Below, piece after piece: positions 1 to 9,508 of a DNA stretch of 64,000 nucleotides. Origin of the DNA: Natronobacterium haloterrestre (GTDB lineage: Archaea; Halobacteriota; Halobacteria; Halobacteriales; Natrialbaceae); NCBI RefSeq assembly GCF_900112205.1, contig NZ_FOKW01000014.1:1-64000 (forward strand), read 5' to 3'. The notes below the pieces were generated by a model. That model worked only from the letters and a program-made list of their open reading frames with translations, searched no databases and was not told where the DNA came from. The first letter of the stretch is position 1; the number at the start of each line of letters is the position of its first letter. Made by a program: the position numbers and the translations under genes.

Positions 1-84
1 CAGTTCCGTGAAATTGTCCTCATGTTCGCCATCATCAACATAGAAAAGCTCTGTGAGCCTCTCTAACTACCATTCAGAAGCTAT

Positions 85-669
85 TCAACAAAGCACCTCG
101 ACGAGGTCCTCAATCTGCTGTTCGTATTCTGGCACTGTTTCCCACTCGTAGAACTGGTCGTAATACTCGAAGATCTCGAAGACGCCGAAGGTCTGCATCC
201 AGCTGTACTGCTCTTTCTCGCGCTCGGGTGGGTAGGTTCGCTTCAGGATATGGGTTTTGTCGATATACGACCGCGATTCGATCAGGAGTCCGTGTTCGAT
301 GAGTGCGCCGCCTTGGTCGTGTTCGCAGATACCGAGGATGTGGTGTGAGTCGTCGGCGATGAGCTTGAATTTGAGAATCGGGTGAAGGACGAGATCGGTA
401 TCGGGGAGGAAATCATCCATCCTGTAGGCGACAGCATCGTCGCCCGTCTCTCGGTTAATATGGTACTTGAGCTGGTTCACGCGATCGACGTCGCTCTCAG
501 CGAAACTCCCTAAAATGAAAAATCGATTATCGGCCTCTGCGGCGATATCCGCCCAGTCGGCTCGAAAGTGATTGAGACCCTCGTACTCCTCCGGCGTTAA
601 CGACCTGTAGTGGTGCCGTTGAGCTCGGGCCTCGAGGTCGCTCTCTGAGGAGCCGTCCGGCATTACCAT
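85..669 (-). CDS. Hypothetical protein of a repeated divergent pair (possible nucleosidase-like fold)
   Basis: A 194-residue acidic protein with no family name I can give. Residues 49-56 (RFFILGSF) look like a first strand plus loop. Residues 113-125 (an ICEHDQGG stretch followed by a conserved Glu) look like the GG..E motif of TIR-like or deoxyribosyltransferase-like folds; that fold call is inference. The protein is related to the one at 20218-21033: both have FILGS[FY], a GG-x(3-4)-E block, a Y-[IF]-D-K-[ST] block and a YSW-start C-terminal segment. Both are divergently paired with a winged-helix gene. A TATA-like stretch (TTTTAATT, minus strand, about 686-695) lies about 20 bases upstream, fitting a leaderless transcript. 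Confidence 0.75.
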   Translation of the reverse strand: MVMPDGSSESDLEARAQRHHYRSLTPEEYEGLNHFRADWADIAAEADNRFFILGSFAESDVDRVNQLKYHINRETGDDAVAYRMDDFLPDTDLVLHPILKFKLIADDSHHILGICEHDQGGALIEHGLLIESRSYIDKTHILKRTYPPEREKEQYSWMQTFGVFEIFEYYDQFYEWETVPEYEQQIEDLVEVLC

Positions 670-927
670 CTCATTCGCACGCCCGAATTAAAACTCTTTC
701 GACCACAGCGGTCTACACCAATGTGGTTAACGCCGAAGCATTTATAGCGCCGGCGACTATATACTAGCGTGAACACAAGCAACACAACCAGCACCGATCG
801 ATACCGGTCGGATAACCTGTCTCAGACCGGTACTTCGCCGCTCCCATCCTCTGTCAGGGACGGGAGTACGACACCACAGCGATAGCTACAGCAGATACCA
901 AATCGACTGTAGCTGTCCCTCAAAACC
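670..927. promoter_or_regulatory. Divergent intergenic promoter region
   Basis: These 258 bases separate the two divergent genes. A TATA-like TTTATAG near 741 and TATATAC near 758 face the winged-helix gene, and a TTTTAATT faces the leftward gene. The winged-helix protein may regulate both directions; that is inference from the arrangement. Confidence 0.45.
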
Positions 928-2040
928 ATGGCCCACAACACGACGCATCGGGATCAGCCCGATACGACCGATGCAATCGACAGTACGGTTGAAAACCAGC
1001 GACAGCGCCTGAACGTTGTTACGCAAGAGACCCGGTTTGTCCTGATTCAGAATATTCTCTCCCATCCGCAGCAGCTTCCCACGCTCAAAGAGCTCGACTA
1101 CGTGAATCCGAGCAAAAGCAAGAGCACCATCCGCGAACATCTCGAGGTGCTGATCGAGCATGGGATCGTGGCGGAGCGGACGCTTCCGAAGGACCAACGT
1201 AAGCGCGATTTGCCGTGGCGCTTCTACGGTCTCACCGATGTCGGTCGCGACCTATTGGAGGAGGTGGGACTGCTTGGGGCTGAGGGTACGTTGCAGGATA
1301 TGTTCGAGATGTTGGAAACGACGGATAAGATCGAAAAATACGCGCAGGCCCCACGCCCGGGGGATGAGAGTGTGGATGAGGAACTGACCGGTAGCAATGC
1401 GCTTGCTGCCTACATTCGAGACCAGAAAGCGAACACTCACAGCGTCGGTGACCAGGTTTCTGTAGCTACTGCTCTGCATGAGGACGGGATCGGGCCTGAC
1501 CACGAGGGTCTGACTCGAAACGAAATCGCGGAACAGCTGGCATTCGAGTATTCGTCACGAACGGTGCTGAACCATCTTGTTGATCTCGACATCCTCGAAG
1601 AGTTCCAGCCACCTGGTCCGTCGACGTACGTAATCAGCGAACGACGGGATCAGATAATCAACGGTGAGGTTGAGGAGACGCTTGATGTGGAAATCGAGCG
1701 TCTCATCGACCATATGGTGGCCCATATGGACGATCGGATTGTGCCTATGGATGACGGACAGCCTGGGGATCGGGTCGTTATCGCGGACGGCGCTGGTCGA
1801 ACGATCCGATCAATCTTAGCTGAAGAATTTGAGATCCCACAGGAAGATGTTGAGTCCTATCTCCGTGAAGGGGATCGACTAGCAAAACTGAACCAAGCTG
1901 TTGACGCGATTGAAGAGAGTGAAGACATCGATAAGGGAGATGGTTATGGGCGAGTCATCTTCCGAAACCCTGCCTACCGCTATCGACTCTCCGAGTTTGG
2001 AATGGCTCTAGCTGAGAACGGTCTTAGTGTGGAAGGATAG
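928..2040 (+). CDS. Double winged-helix transcriptional regulator
   Basis: A 370-residue soluble regulator. Residues about 28-125 form a winged-helix domain of the ArsR/MarR type (a QETRFVLIQNILSHPQQLP start, recognition helix SKSTIREHLEVL, wing KRDLPWRFYGLT), ending in a TDKIEKYAQAPRPG tail. A second winged helix lies at about 195-245 (RNEIAEQLAFEYSSRTVLNHL). The first domain is closely related to the 162-residue protein at 21134-21622, which shares the QxTR, RDLP-x-[RQ]FYG and T[DE]KIE...APRP motifs. Each sits divergently beside a homologous partner. This copy has roughly doubled in length by adding the second domain. It probably controls itself and the partner gene. Confidence 0.8.
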   Translation: MAHNTTHRDQPDTTDAIDSTVENQRQRLNVVTQETRFVLIQNILSHPQQLPTLKELDYVNPSKSKSTIREHLEVLIEHGIVAERTLPKDQRKRDLPWRFYGLTDVGRDLLEEVGLLGAEGTLQDMFEMLETTDKIEKYAQAPRPGDESVDEELTGSNALAAYIRDQKANTHSVGDQVSVATALHEDGIGPDHEGLTRNEIAEQLAFEYSSRTVLNHLVDLDILEEFQPPGPSTYVISERRDQIINGEVEETLDVEIERLIDHMVAHMDDRIVPMDDGQPGDRVVIADGAGRTIRSILAEEFEIPQEDVESYLREGDRLAKLNQAVDAIEESEDIDKGDGYGRVIFRNPAYRYRLSEFGMALAENGLSVEG

Positions 2041-2141
2041 CAATCTATACCTATAGAATTTTCTATACCACTTCCAATAGCAGTCTTACGAGGCCGAGAC
2101 CAGACCACTATTTGCCGAACAGCTGTGTGGTTTTCCTTGAT

Positions 2142-3224
2142 CTACCTGTACTTGGACTTGTCCACGAGTCGAGCGTATCTCATATCATCCCGAGCAATCT
2201 CCCCAGCATCATCGCCCGTCATCTGTATTGGGGACGTCGTACCGGGGTTCACATCTAACATCGACCGCCAGATCTCTGCCGTGATTTCGTGATATTCCAT
2301 TAGCTGGACGACTTGCGTCAGCTGACGATCGTTGATATCGGGCGGGAGGATAATGCGCTCGATCAGGTCTTCTATATCGACTTTTAGATTGAAGCCTGGA
2401 TCCGCATCGAGTTCCATATCGATATCCCCCGTTTCACTCACCTCCAGATCCAGATCGTTGAGCTCCTGTCTCGCTAGGAGGCGCAACTCTTTCTCATCCC
2501 CGAAGGCGATACGCTTGTGGAATACCCGGTCGACGCCATTTGCTGCGAAACGCTCGTCGCTTCCCTTGTATTCTTTGTAGTTGACTTTCCCGATCAGTAC
2601 CTCCCGATCAGCCCGGTCCGTTGCTGACGAAAGCGTATCCAGGGTTGTCTCGACGGCAACTCCATTTCCATCGTTGATGTATGCATTCCAGAAGACAGCC
2701 GACTCCTCTCCACCGTACCGCCAACAGGATACGAAAGACTGCTTCCGAAGGATTTCGTCTTCTGCGGCGTACACCTGCCGCAGATCATACGGCGGTGGAT
2801 CATCTTCAAATTCGAGGTACTCCCACTGATCAAACCGATGTCGGACCGTTTTATCGGAGACTCCCCCTTCGTAGTCATCGTCGAAATTGTCGAGTCGGCT
2901 GAACCAAATCCCGTCCTGTAGTAACGAAACGAATTTCGAGAGATCAAGGTATTTACGAACCAGAATAGGTTCCTCATCGGATCCCTCGGGCAGCTCCGGC
3001 GAATCGCCCAAATCTGGGGCTGTAGTTGTGTTCTCTACGGTTTGTTCGAGTCGGGAAGCGACGAAATCGCGACGAGTTTTCGAACGGATTTCATCAGAAA
3101 GAAACTCTCGAATTTCCTCTTCGTCGTGATCCTCTTGGAGAATCTCCCGTAGTGCGCTATCGTGTTCACCTGTCGCCTCAATGACTGCATCGAGGTAATC
3201 CATATCCACAATCTTTCTGACCAT
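2142..3224 (-). CDS. DUF2971-family protein
   Basis: A 360-residue protein when started at the ATG at 3224. The open frame runs further upstream to 3440, but that part lies opposite a plausible coding remnant, so the shorter start is chosen. Residues about 90-250 match the DUF2971 pattern: a KYLDLSKFVSLL start, WFSRLDNFDDDYEGG, then SFVSCWRYGGEESAVFW and GVAVETT. DUF2971 proteins are of unknown biochemical role and often occur in accessory or defence regions. No signal peptide or membrane segment is visible. It stands alone between debris and a winged-helix gene. Confidence 0.7.
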   Translation of the reverse strand: MVRKIVDMDYLDAVIEATGEHDSALREILQEDHDEEEIREFLSDEIRSKTRRDFVASRLEQTVENTTTAPDLGDSPELPEGSDEEPILVRKYLDLSKFVSLLQDGIWFSRLDNFDDDYEGGVSDKTVRHRFDQWEYLEFEDDPPPYDLRQVYAAEDEILRKQSFVSCWRYGGEESAVFWNAYINDGNGVAVETTLDTLSSATDRADREVLIGKVNYKEYKGSDERFAANGVDRVFHKRIAFGDEKELRLLARQELNDLDLEVSETGDIDMELDADPGFNLKVDIEDLIERIILPPDINDRQLTQVVQLMEYHEITAEIWRSMLDVNPGTTSPIQMTGDDAGEIARDDMRYARLVDKSKYR

Positions 3225-3302
3225 CACAAAATAACTGGGCTCCGAATCTCGTTTGCGAATATCTCGTTTCTCTGACTGGCTATAGCATTCCTCGAGAACC
3301 CG

Positions 3303-3479
3303 ATACGCGACGCATTCACGGCGCTGGTCGCCCACGACGGCTTCTGGGCGACCGAGCCCCACCGCAGTATCGACTACTACGTCGACGATATCGTGTTCGG
3401 CAATCAGACGCCCGAGGAGGTTGCCACCGCAGTCGAGCAAGCACTCGAGGACATGGACTTGCTCGAGGATGTGTTATAG
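3303..3479 (+). pseudogene. C-terminal gene remnant
   Basis: An open rightward frame of about 58 residues has no start codon and ends with TAG at 3479. It reads as a natural acidic C-terminus (FWATEPHRSIDYYVDDIVFG, then EEVATAVEQALEDMDLLEDVL). It looks like the tail of a truncated protein whose 5' part was lost. Parent family not recognised. Confidence 0.4.
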
Positions 3480-3526
3480 GGATTGTCGTAGCCAACCGAA
3501 GGGTTTCGGGCCCGTCTTTTGTCACT

Positions 3527-4049
3527 GTGTCCCAGTTTGTTCCACGGAAACTATGGACTCCTACAACAATCCCTATAGAACTCGACGGCTTCGGCTGGGC
3601 TACTGCGACCGAGCTCCTCCACGTCCTCACGTCGGACACCTACGCAATCCTTAATGAGCGTGCGGTGGCTGGGATGGCGGGCCTCGGTTACGACGCCCCC
3701 AACAGACAGACAGCTTCTGTCGAGGGGTACTGGACTTCGTCGACGATGTGCGGGGGTACAAGAAGTACGGTCTTCGGGCGGTGGTCAACGAGTCCGAGTC
3801 AGCACCAAACGTCCCCGCGGCTGCAGAAGATCTTGAGGCAGCGAACGCCACGTTTAGTGCCCACTATGATGCAACGCCTTCGACATCGATCGTGAGGGAT
3901 TACGTGAGGAACAAGCCGGTGATAGACAGCTCAAAGTACCCAGCGAGCTGTGTGAACGAATCGATGAGAAAGTCGCAAACGATCCAACGTACCGGGATGT
4001 AGAGGACTTCCTCTATTCGGCTGTGCAGAATGAATTGACTACTAACTGA
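3527..4049 (+). pseudogene. Frameshifted remnant resembling the N-terminal region of McrB-type restriction proteins
   Basis: A coding trace runs through three frames. The first piece contains ELDGFGWATATELLHVL and NERAVAGMAGLGYDAP, which resembles a segment I associate with McrB-like AAA restriction proteins. A second piece from about 3748 starts RGYKKYGLRAVVNESE. A third in another frame ends QLKVPSELCERIDEKVAN ... VEDFLYSAVQNEL and TGA at 4049. At least two frameshifts and the absence of an AAA domain mean it is dead. The family assignment comes from memory of the motif. Confidence 0.45.
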
Positions 4050-4076
4050 TCGACACTGATTACTGGTAATAACCGA

Positions 4077-4838
4077 TTACGACAACGATTCGTTCTCTTT
4101 GCGTGCTTTCGCCGTCATCGTTAGCACCCACTTATTAGCAGCGTTGCGCCACCCCATCGGCTCGTACGCACGTCCGCGGCCCACTTCGTCGCTCTCGATG
4201 ACTGCCGTAACCACGTCGTCGAATCGGATGATCCGCTCGATATGGTCCGTGGGGTTCGTGAGCGCGTCCTCGAGCGGTACCTCGACGTCTAGTGCAGCTG
4301 CGGCGACTTCGCGAAGCGTTGTTGGCACATCGTCGGGCTCCTTCTCGCCGCCAGCATCCGTCTCGTCGGTTTCATCTGAATCGGCGTCTTCGATTTCTCC
4401 GCCGTCAGCGATCGACTGAGTCTTGTCGTCGCCAGCGTCTTCGGACTCCGGCGCTTGGCTTTCTTGCTCGTGCAAGTCCTCAAGAAACCGTGAGATCTCT
4501 TCTTCGAGGAGTGGCAGCATCTCTCTGTTGTTCGGGTCGAAGAATGCCCGTCCAGTCCGCTCATGTAGAATGAACCGACCGCCCCCTTGTGAGACTTCGT
4601 CAACGACGTTGATACCTTCGAGATGGTCAAGGAGTGTGTTCACACCGTATTCGAGCCGGTCGCCGAGGATCTCCTTGAGATCGCTCGTGGGTATCTCGCG
4701 GTCGTTGGTCTCGAAATACTCGTTCGCGTAGAGCCAATTCGCGAGCTCGACCATGCTCTCGCAACTGTCGAGATGGCCCTTTTCGTCGCGGATATACTGT
4801 TCGAGTCGGTCAGTGTCGTCGGAATCGTTGGTACTCAT
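4077..4838 (-). CDS. Winged-helix-containing hypothetical protein
   Basis: About 253 residues starting at the internal ATG (MSTNDSDDTDRLEQY); the upstream extension reads poorly. Residues about 5-105 look like a winged-helix unit: helices around DLKEILGDRLEYGVNTLLDHL and a wing with GGGRFILHERTGRAFF. A low-complexity acidic linker (about 115-170) leads to a C-terminal domain with IIRFDDVVTAVIESDEVGRGRA. No catalytic motif is seen. Probably a DNA-binding protein of the accessory region. Confidence 0.6.
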   Translation of the reverse strand: MSTNDSDDTDRLEQYIRDEKGHLDSCESMVELANWLYANEYFETNDREIPTSDLKEILGDRLEYGVNTLLDHLEGINVVDEVSQGGGRFILHERTGRAFFDPNNREMLPLLEEEISRFLEDLHEQESQAPESEDAGDDKTQSIADGGEIEDADSDETDETDAGGEKEPDDVPTTLREVAAAALDVEVPLEDALTNPTDHIERIIRFDDVVTAVIESDEVGRGRAYEPMGWRNAANKWVLTMTAKARKENESLS

Positions 4839-5688
4839 CGTGTAGTGTGATGGTTTCTCAATCACTACAGGTAGCAGTTCCTCGGCGTGAGTCCGGGCAC
4901 TGTTCGAGAAGTAGGCGTTCACGGCACTGTGAGCGGGCTCTTACCAGACAACGTCGCATTCCCAACGGCCTACTTCAACAAAGGAGCTGTCTGAACTTAA
5001 TTGTTTTCCACCCTATTCTCTATATTACTATTGTCTTATACACAGTGGGCATATTCTAGGTCCTCGAAATAGGTTCGAGTAACCAGTTTCACCCAGGATT
5101 TCCAAATTTAGATTTCTTAGAATCGGACATATTGTACCAATATGTTAAAATTATAGCTCTCGTATAATCGAGAACGAGGATCAACGGATGAAAGGCTACC
5201 ATAGTCGGATGACACCGCCAGGAAGAACTCGGTACGATGACAGCATCAATGCGTTATCTGACGATACTGGCGGAACTGAACACGGCTTCTTGTTCAGCGC
5301 TGGGTATGAGAGTTCGATGGCAACACGTATCGGTGACGAAGAGGCTGATGATTCGAAAGCCGAACGACTCTGAGAGTTACACGAGGGTCGACATCAGTCA
5401 GATGGTAAACACAGCGTTCGTGAGAGCCGGAGAGACAAAAAGCGAATCCCGCAGGCAATCTGTTCAGCATTGCCTCTGGCATCGCATGAACGCCATAAGA
5501 TTATCAGCGTCGTTCAGGACCCCGATCTTTCCTGGTTTGGAAATCAGAAAGCGCTCTGTAAGGCAACACTCGGTGTTGTTGCAGTCGTTATCGATGAGCG
5601 CGAACGCGATCTCGAGATATTAGACGACGCGACCTTGCGGTGCAGCTGCGACAACAGAGAGCAGGAACGTCGTCATCGGTGACCGTAC
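4839..5688. other. Intergenic region with decayed coding traces
   Basis: About 850 bases with no convincing gene. The stretch 5060-5180 is AT-rich. A rightward open frame at about 5488-5682 (QDPDLSWFGNQK ... RERDLEILDD) looks like the tail of a lost gene. Short frames at 5188-5373 and 5237-5623 lack haloarchaeal character. The region ends at the first copy of the 41-bp inverted repeat. Confidence 0.5.
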
Positions 5689-5730
5689 TTAACCAACACT
5701 TGTCGCCGAGGAAGGTGGAATGTTGGTTAA
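5689..5730. repeat. 41-bp inverted repeat family, copy 1
   Basis: TTAACCAACA at 5689-5698 and its exact inverse TGTTGGTTAA at 5721-5730, 32 bases start to start. The central 22 bases differ from the other copies. It lies upstream of the gene starting at 5895. Spacing by about three helical turns suggests a binding site on one DNA face. Confidence 0.85.
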
Positions 5731-5894
5731 TAATATTAGGATTGACCAGTCGAATTCTGGAACCGTTCTCGGAAACAAGCTATCAATCGGAGAATTCGAG
5801 TGACAGAGTCGAGGTACACGCTAGTCTCGCCCCTTTCCTGAAACGTGGAAACGCCACGCCGCGGCTTATCGGGACCGACGACGACTACTCGATT

Positions 5895-6842
5895 ATGCCC
5901 AATCATTCGACGCCGAACCGGTTGACAGTGAATCAGCCAATCCGAGATGCTGATCGTAATCGACGAACGCTCGCTGACCAAGCCGATTCGACCGCAGACG
6001 GGATGTTTCTCCCCTCTCTCGAGGACAGGGTCACGTTGCTCGACATCGAGGGCGACCGCGGCGTTCCGATCCTACAATCGCTCGTGCTCGATCATCTCCT
6101 CCTGCACGACGGGCCCGCCTTCTGGGTCGACGCAAATGGTCACGCGACGACGACGACACTCGCTCAGATCGCGCCAAGTCAACGGTTGCTCAACCGAATC
6201 CACGTCGCACGCGGATTTACCGCCTACCAGCACTACGGCGCCGTCTGTGATCTCCCGTCAGCGGCGAATAAGGTAATCCAGATGTCCACCGCCGACGCCC
6301 GGGCGGCCGGTCGAGGGGCGCCAGGTCGTGACGAGGACACGTCGACCCACACACCCGCCCTCATCGTCGCGCCGGCCGCCGACGCCCAGTACCGCGCCGA
6401 CGATACCCTCGGCGAGACTCACGCGAAAACCCTCCAGGCCCGAACTCTCGCCCGGTTGGCGACCTACGCCGATGGGTACGACATCCCGGTGCTCGTTACG
6501 CGAAACGAACGAAACGAATTCACCGAATCAGTCGCGACGGTCGCCAACCACCACCTGGAGTGCGAGCAGACCCGGATGGGGGCACGGGTCGTCGGCGAGG
6601 ACTTCGAGACGCTCGTCTATCCCGTCGACGACGGCGCGTACTACCAGACGACGTTCGCGTACTGGCGGCAGTTGCTCGCGGCGCGCGCCACAGAGGTCGG
6701 CGTGGAACCGACAACTCCGGCGCCGTCGACGCCGACCCCAGAGGGTGTCGGGACGGGCGTCACAGTAGACGGTGAGACAGTGTCGGCCACCGCGGACCCC
6801 TTACTCGATGCGTGGACCGCGACCGGGACAGGAGGTCGATAG
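5895..6842 (+). CDS. RecA/RadB-like protein with a degenerate P-loop, replication-region associated
   Basis: A 315-residue protein started at the ATG at 5895; the frame opens earlier but the upstream part includes the inverted repeat. Residues about 45-70 (VTLLDIEGDRGVPILQSL) occupy the place of a Walker A loop but lack GK[ST]. Later strands (ALIVAPAADAQYR, DIPVLVTRNE) fit a RecA-fold core, and the C-terminal 60 residues are Pro/Thr-rich. I recall similar proteins beside PolB genes in haloarchaea, where they are described as RecA-superfamily paralogues. If so it would bind DNA or a polymerase without hydrolysing ATP. It overlaps nothing and sits 2 bases before the next gene, so they are probably co-transcribed. 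Confidence 0.55.
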   Translation: MPNHSTPNRLTVNQPIRDADRNRRTLADQADSTADGMFLPSLEDRVTLLDIEGDRGVPILQSLVLDHLLLHDGPAFWVDANGHATTTTLAQIAPSQRLLNRIHVARGFTAYQHYGAVCDLPSAANKVIQMSTADARAAGRGAPGRDEDTSTHTPALIVAPAADAQYRADDTLGETHAKTLQARTLARLATYADGYDIPVLVTRNERNEFTESVATVANHHLECEQTRMGARVVGEDFETLVYPVDDGAYYQTTFAYWRQLLAARATEVGVEPTTPAPSTPTPEGVGTGVTVDGETVSATADPLLDAWTATGTGGR

Positions 6843-6844
6843 CG

Positions 6845-7165
6845 ATGGGGCGCACAAACCCGACGTACCGGGATGCGCTCCGGGCCATCGAAGAGCGCTG
6901 GGCGGAGTTCCGCCGGGCACTGCGGCGTCGCGACCAGCCGCGATTCGACCGACTGTTCGAGTATGCCCGCGAGCACGCCGACGCGAGTGGGCTGTTGAAC
7001 CACCAGAACCCGCTACTGCCGGCGCTGCTCAGCATCGATCTCGAACAGGAAACCCGACTCGATGAACACGAAGACCGCCTCGCTGAACTCGAAAACGCAC
7101 TCAATGAGAGGAACAATCGACAGCAACTCTCCGAGACGGGTTCCACAGAGGATGGGTTGCACTGA
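6845..7165 (+). CDS. Small conserved haloarchaeal protein
   Basis: A 106-residue protein; the ATG at 6845 follows the previous stop by 2 bases. The sequence has a helical region (TYRDALRAIEERWAEFRRAL and RRDQPRFDRLFEYARE) and a C-terminal coiled coil (RLDEHEDRLAELENAL). I recall this type next to PolB/RadB-like genes in haloarchaeal replicons, which suggests a polymerase accessory role. It forms an operon with the preceding gene. Confidence 0.65.
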   Translation: MGRTNPTYRDALRAIEERWAEFRRALRRRDQPRFDRLFEYAREHADASGLLNHQNPLLPALLSIDLEQETRLDEHEDRLAELENALNERNNRQQLSETGSTEDGLH

Positions 7166-7197
7166 TGGTTTTTATGACGGGATACTAGCCCCTTCGT

Positions 7198-7575
7198 ATG
7201 GCAACGGATCGCTTCCAGAGAATCAACGATTTGGAATCGGGTGATCGAATTCGGATCCACCTTACCGGGGACGGTCCGGTTGAGGCTGGTGGTGTAGCGT
7301 TTCCGAATCCGTGGGAGACCTCCGTCGGAAGTGTACATGAAGAGAGAAAGGATCCCCGGAAGGGAGATGAGGTCCGACATATCGAATTTCATCGGACAGT
7401 GCGTCTCGATGCACCTGACGAGATCGTGCCGCCTGATCACGTCGTGTTGAAAACTGTACATCGGATGGACCAGGAGAACACGCTTCAGCTGACATTCAAA
7501 CAGCTGATCGAAGATAGTCCTGGTCACTATACTCTCCATGCCTTGGGATTCGAGGATCTCGAGGTTCTCGAGTGA
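7198..7575 (+). CDS. Hypothetical haloarchaeal protein
   Basis: A 125-residue mostly beta protein of unknown role. It starts MATDRFQRINDLESGDRIRI and has a C-terminal HALGFEDLEVLE. A TATA-like stretch (GGTTTTTATG) lies about 25 bases upstream. It lies 33 bases after the previous gene and before inverted-repeat copy 2. Confidence 0.6.
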   Translation: MATDRFQRINDLESGDRIRIHLTGDGPVEAGGVAFPNPWETSVGSVHEERKDPRKGDEVRHIEFHRTVRLDAPDEIVPPDHVVLKTVHRMDQENTLQLTFKQLIEDSPGHYTLHALGFEDLEVLE

Positions 7576-7617
7576 ATCCGTATCGAATATAGCACCTCAG
7601 TTCCGTGATCAGTAGAC

Positions 7618-7658
7618 TTAACCAACATCTCGTAGGCTGCGTTGGTTTTGTTGGTTAA
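7618..7658. repeat. 41-bp inverted repeat family, copy 2
   Basis: TTAACCAACA at 7618-7627 and TGTTGGTTAA at 7649-7658. It lies between the 7198 gene and the PolB remnant. The centre also contains an extra GTTGG half-motif. Confidence 0.85.
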
Positions 7659-7847
7659 GATAGCGGGGAAGAGGAACCAGCGCCCTGGAAATGTTTACGG
7701 AAGATGGTTGGAAAGAGCCAAATTCGCATTCCAAGCCTTTCGCAGCCGTGTCACACAGATTCCCTGAACTTCGGAAGCGACACACTGTCAATTATCGGGT
7801 GAGCGCACGTTGGCGTGCCTATACTGGAGGGTGACAAATAGAAAATC

Positions 7848-9386
7848 TCGCTGAGTCGGTGGCCGGACGTCGACTACCAGCAGCTCGCGAGCCGGTCGAC
7901 GTACTCGAGCTACGGCCGCGTCGGCCACTCACCGGCGCGGTACAACGTGCCCGGCCGGGCGATCATCGACGAGTCGAACACGTTCTTCTACGGAGAGACG
8001 AACCTCGACGGCGTCCTCGACCTCGTGTCGCGCTCGAAAAAGCCCGTCCAGGAGCTCGCGTGGGCGTCGATCGGGAACGTGCTCACGGCGATCCAGATCT
8101 GTGAGGCCCACGACCGCGGCGTCCTCGTTCCGTGGAACTCCTGGCGCCACGAGTTTTACAAGCCGATGGGGACGCTCCACGACGCCGACCGTGGCGGCTT
8201 CATCTTCGCGCCGGAGGTCGGCTTCCACGAGAACGTCCACGAACTCGACTTCTCCTCGTTGTACCCGAACATCATCTGTACCCGGAACGTCTCGCCGGAC
8301 GTCATCCGGTGTAGCTGCCACAGCGACCGCGAGGATGTCCCCGGTCTCGGGTACTCGATCTGCGACGACCAGGGCAACCTCGTCGACGTGCTGCAGCCGA
8401 TCATCGACGCTCGCGACGAGATCAAGGCGGCCATCCGTCGCGAGAAGGAACGGGACAACCCCGATGAGGACCGGCTGGCGGAACTCGAGGGGCGTTCGGG
8501 AGCGCTGAAGTGGATCCTCGTCGCCTGCTTCGGCTATCAAGGGTTCAGCAACGCGAAATTCGGCCGCATCGAGTGCCACGAAGCGATCAACGCGTTTGCT
8601 CGCGAGATCCTACTAACGGCGAAACAACGGCTGGAAGCTGGCGGCTGGCGCGTCGTCCACGGCATCGTCGACTCCATCTGGGTGACGCCGGACCCCGACC
8701 TCGACGACGAGTACCGCGAGGACCTCGAGACGCTCACGACGGAGATCACGGAACGTGTTGAGATTCGGCTCGAACACGAAGCCCACTACGACTGGGTGGC
8801 GTTTGTGCCGCAGCGCGAGAGCGACGCTGGTGCGTTGACGAAATACTTCGGGAAGGTCGCCGGCCACGACGAATTCAAGATACGTGGTATCGAAGCTCGG
8901 CAGCGCTCGACCCCATCGTTCATCGAGGACGTCCAGCGGGATTGTCTCGAACGGCTCGACGCGACTCGATCCCCGGATGCCGTACTTGACTGTCTTCAGG
9001 ACGCGATCAGTCGCCTCCACGCTGGGACGGTGCCGGTCAAGCAGCTCGTCGAACGGAATCGTGTCTCCAAGCCGCTGGAAGGGTACACGCAGAACACACA
9101 GAACGTGGCGGCGCTAAAGCGGGCTCGCGACCAGGACCTCGCCATCCACCCGGGACAGGACATCGAGTACGTGGTCGTCGACGACGAGAAGAGTTCGCGA
9201 GAGCGGGTCGCGTTGGCTCACGAAGAGACGGAGTCGTACGATGCGTCGTACTACGAGACGCAACTCGTCAGAGCTGTCGAGAGTGTGCTGGCACCGCTTG
9301 GCTGGGATCGGACGGAGATTCAACGCGAGATCGCGGAAACTCGGGAAACGGACCTGGCCGCCCTCACCGAGATTGAGAGATGTTAA
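7848..9386 (+). pseudogene. PolB2-like B-family DNA polymerase lacking its N-terminal half
   Basis: The open frame (first start GTG at 7947, coding trace from about 7848 just after an in-frame TAG) encodes the palm and thumb of a B-family polymerase. Counting from 7947, motif A is DFSSLYPNII (residues 101-110), motif B is about LKWILVACFGYQGFSNAKFG (187-206), and motif C is HGIVDS (238-243). Motif C has lost the first Asp of the usual YGDTDS, as expected for archaeal PolB2 proteins, long regarded as inactivated. The 3'-5' exonuclease domain is missing. Either it is a 5' deletion or a polymerase core expressed alone. The stop codon lies inside inverted-repeat copy 3. Confidence 0.7.
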
Positions 9387-9423
9387 CCAACACTATCGAG
9401 GTGTCGAGTGATTTGTTGGTTAA
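9383..9423. repeat. 41-bp inverted repeat family, copy 3
   Basis: TTAACCAACA at 9383-9392 and TGTTGGTTAA at 9414-9423. The left arm contains the TAA stop of the polymerase gene. The repeat marks the left border of the origin region. Confidence 0.85.
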
Positions 9424-9462
9424 TTCTGAGTGGAGACACGGAAGGGAGCTGGAGAGAATACC

Positions 9463-9508
9463 TCGTCCACACACCCCTCGTCCACACACCCCTCGTCCAG
9501 AGTGAAAA
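9463..9508 (-). repeat. Tandem ORB boxes, inverse orientation
   Basis: CACACCCCTCGTCCA repeats head to tail and ends in GAGTGAAAA. Read on the minus strand this is one full ORB box plus partial copies. Its orientation is opposite to the boxes at 9886-10413. Confidence 0.8.

Noticed and set aside
3225-3440. N-terminal extension of the DUF2971 protein
   Set aside because: This part lies opposite a coherent rightward C-terminal remnant and has no domain signal.
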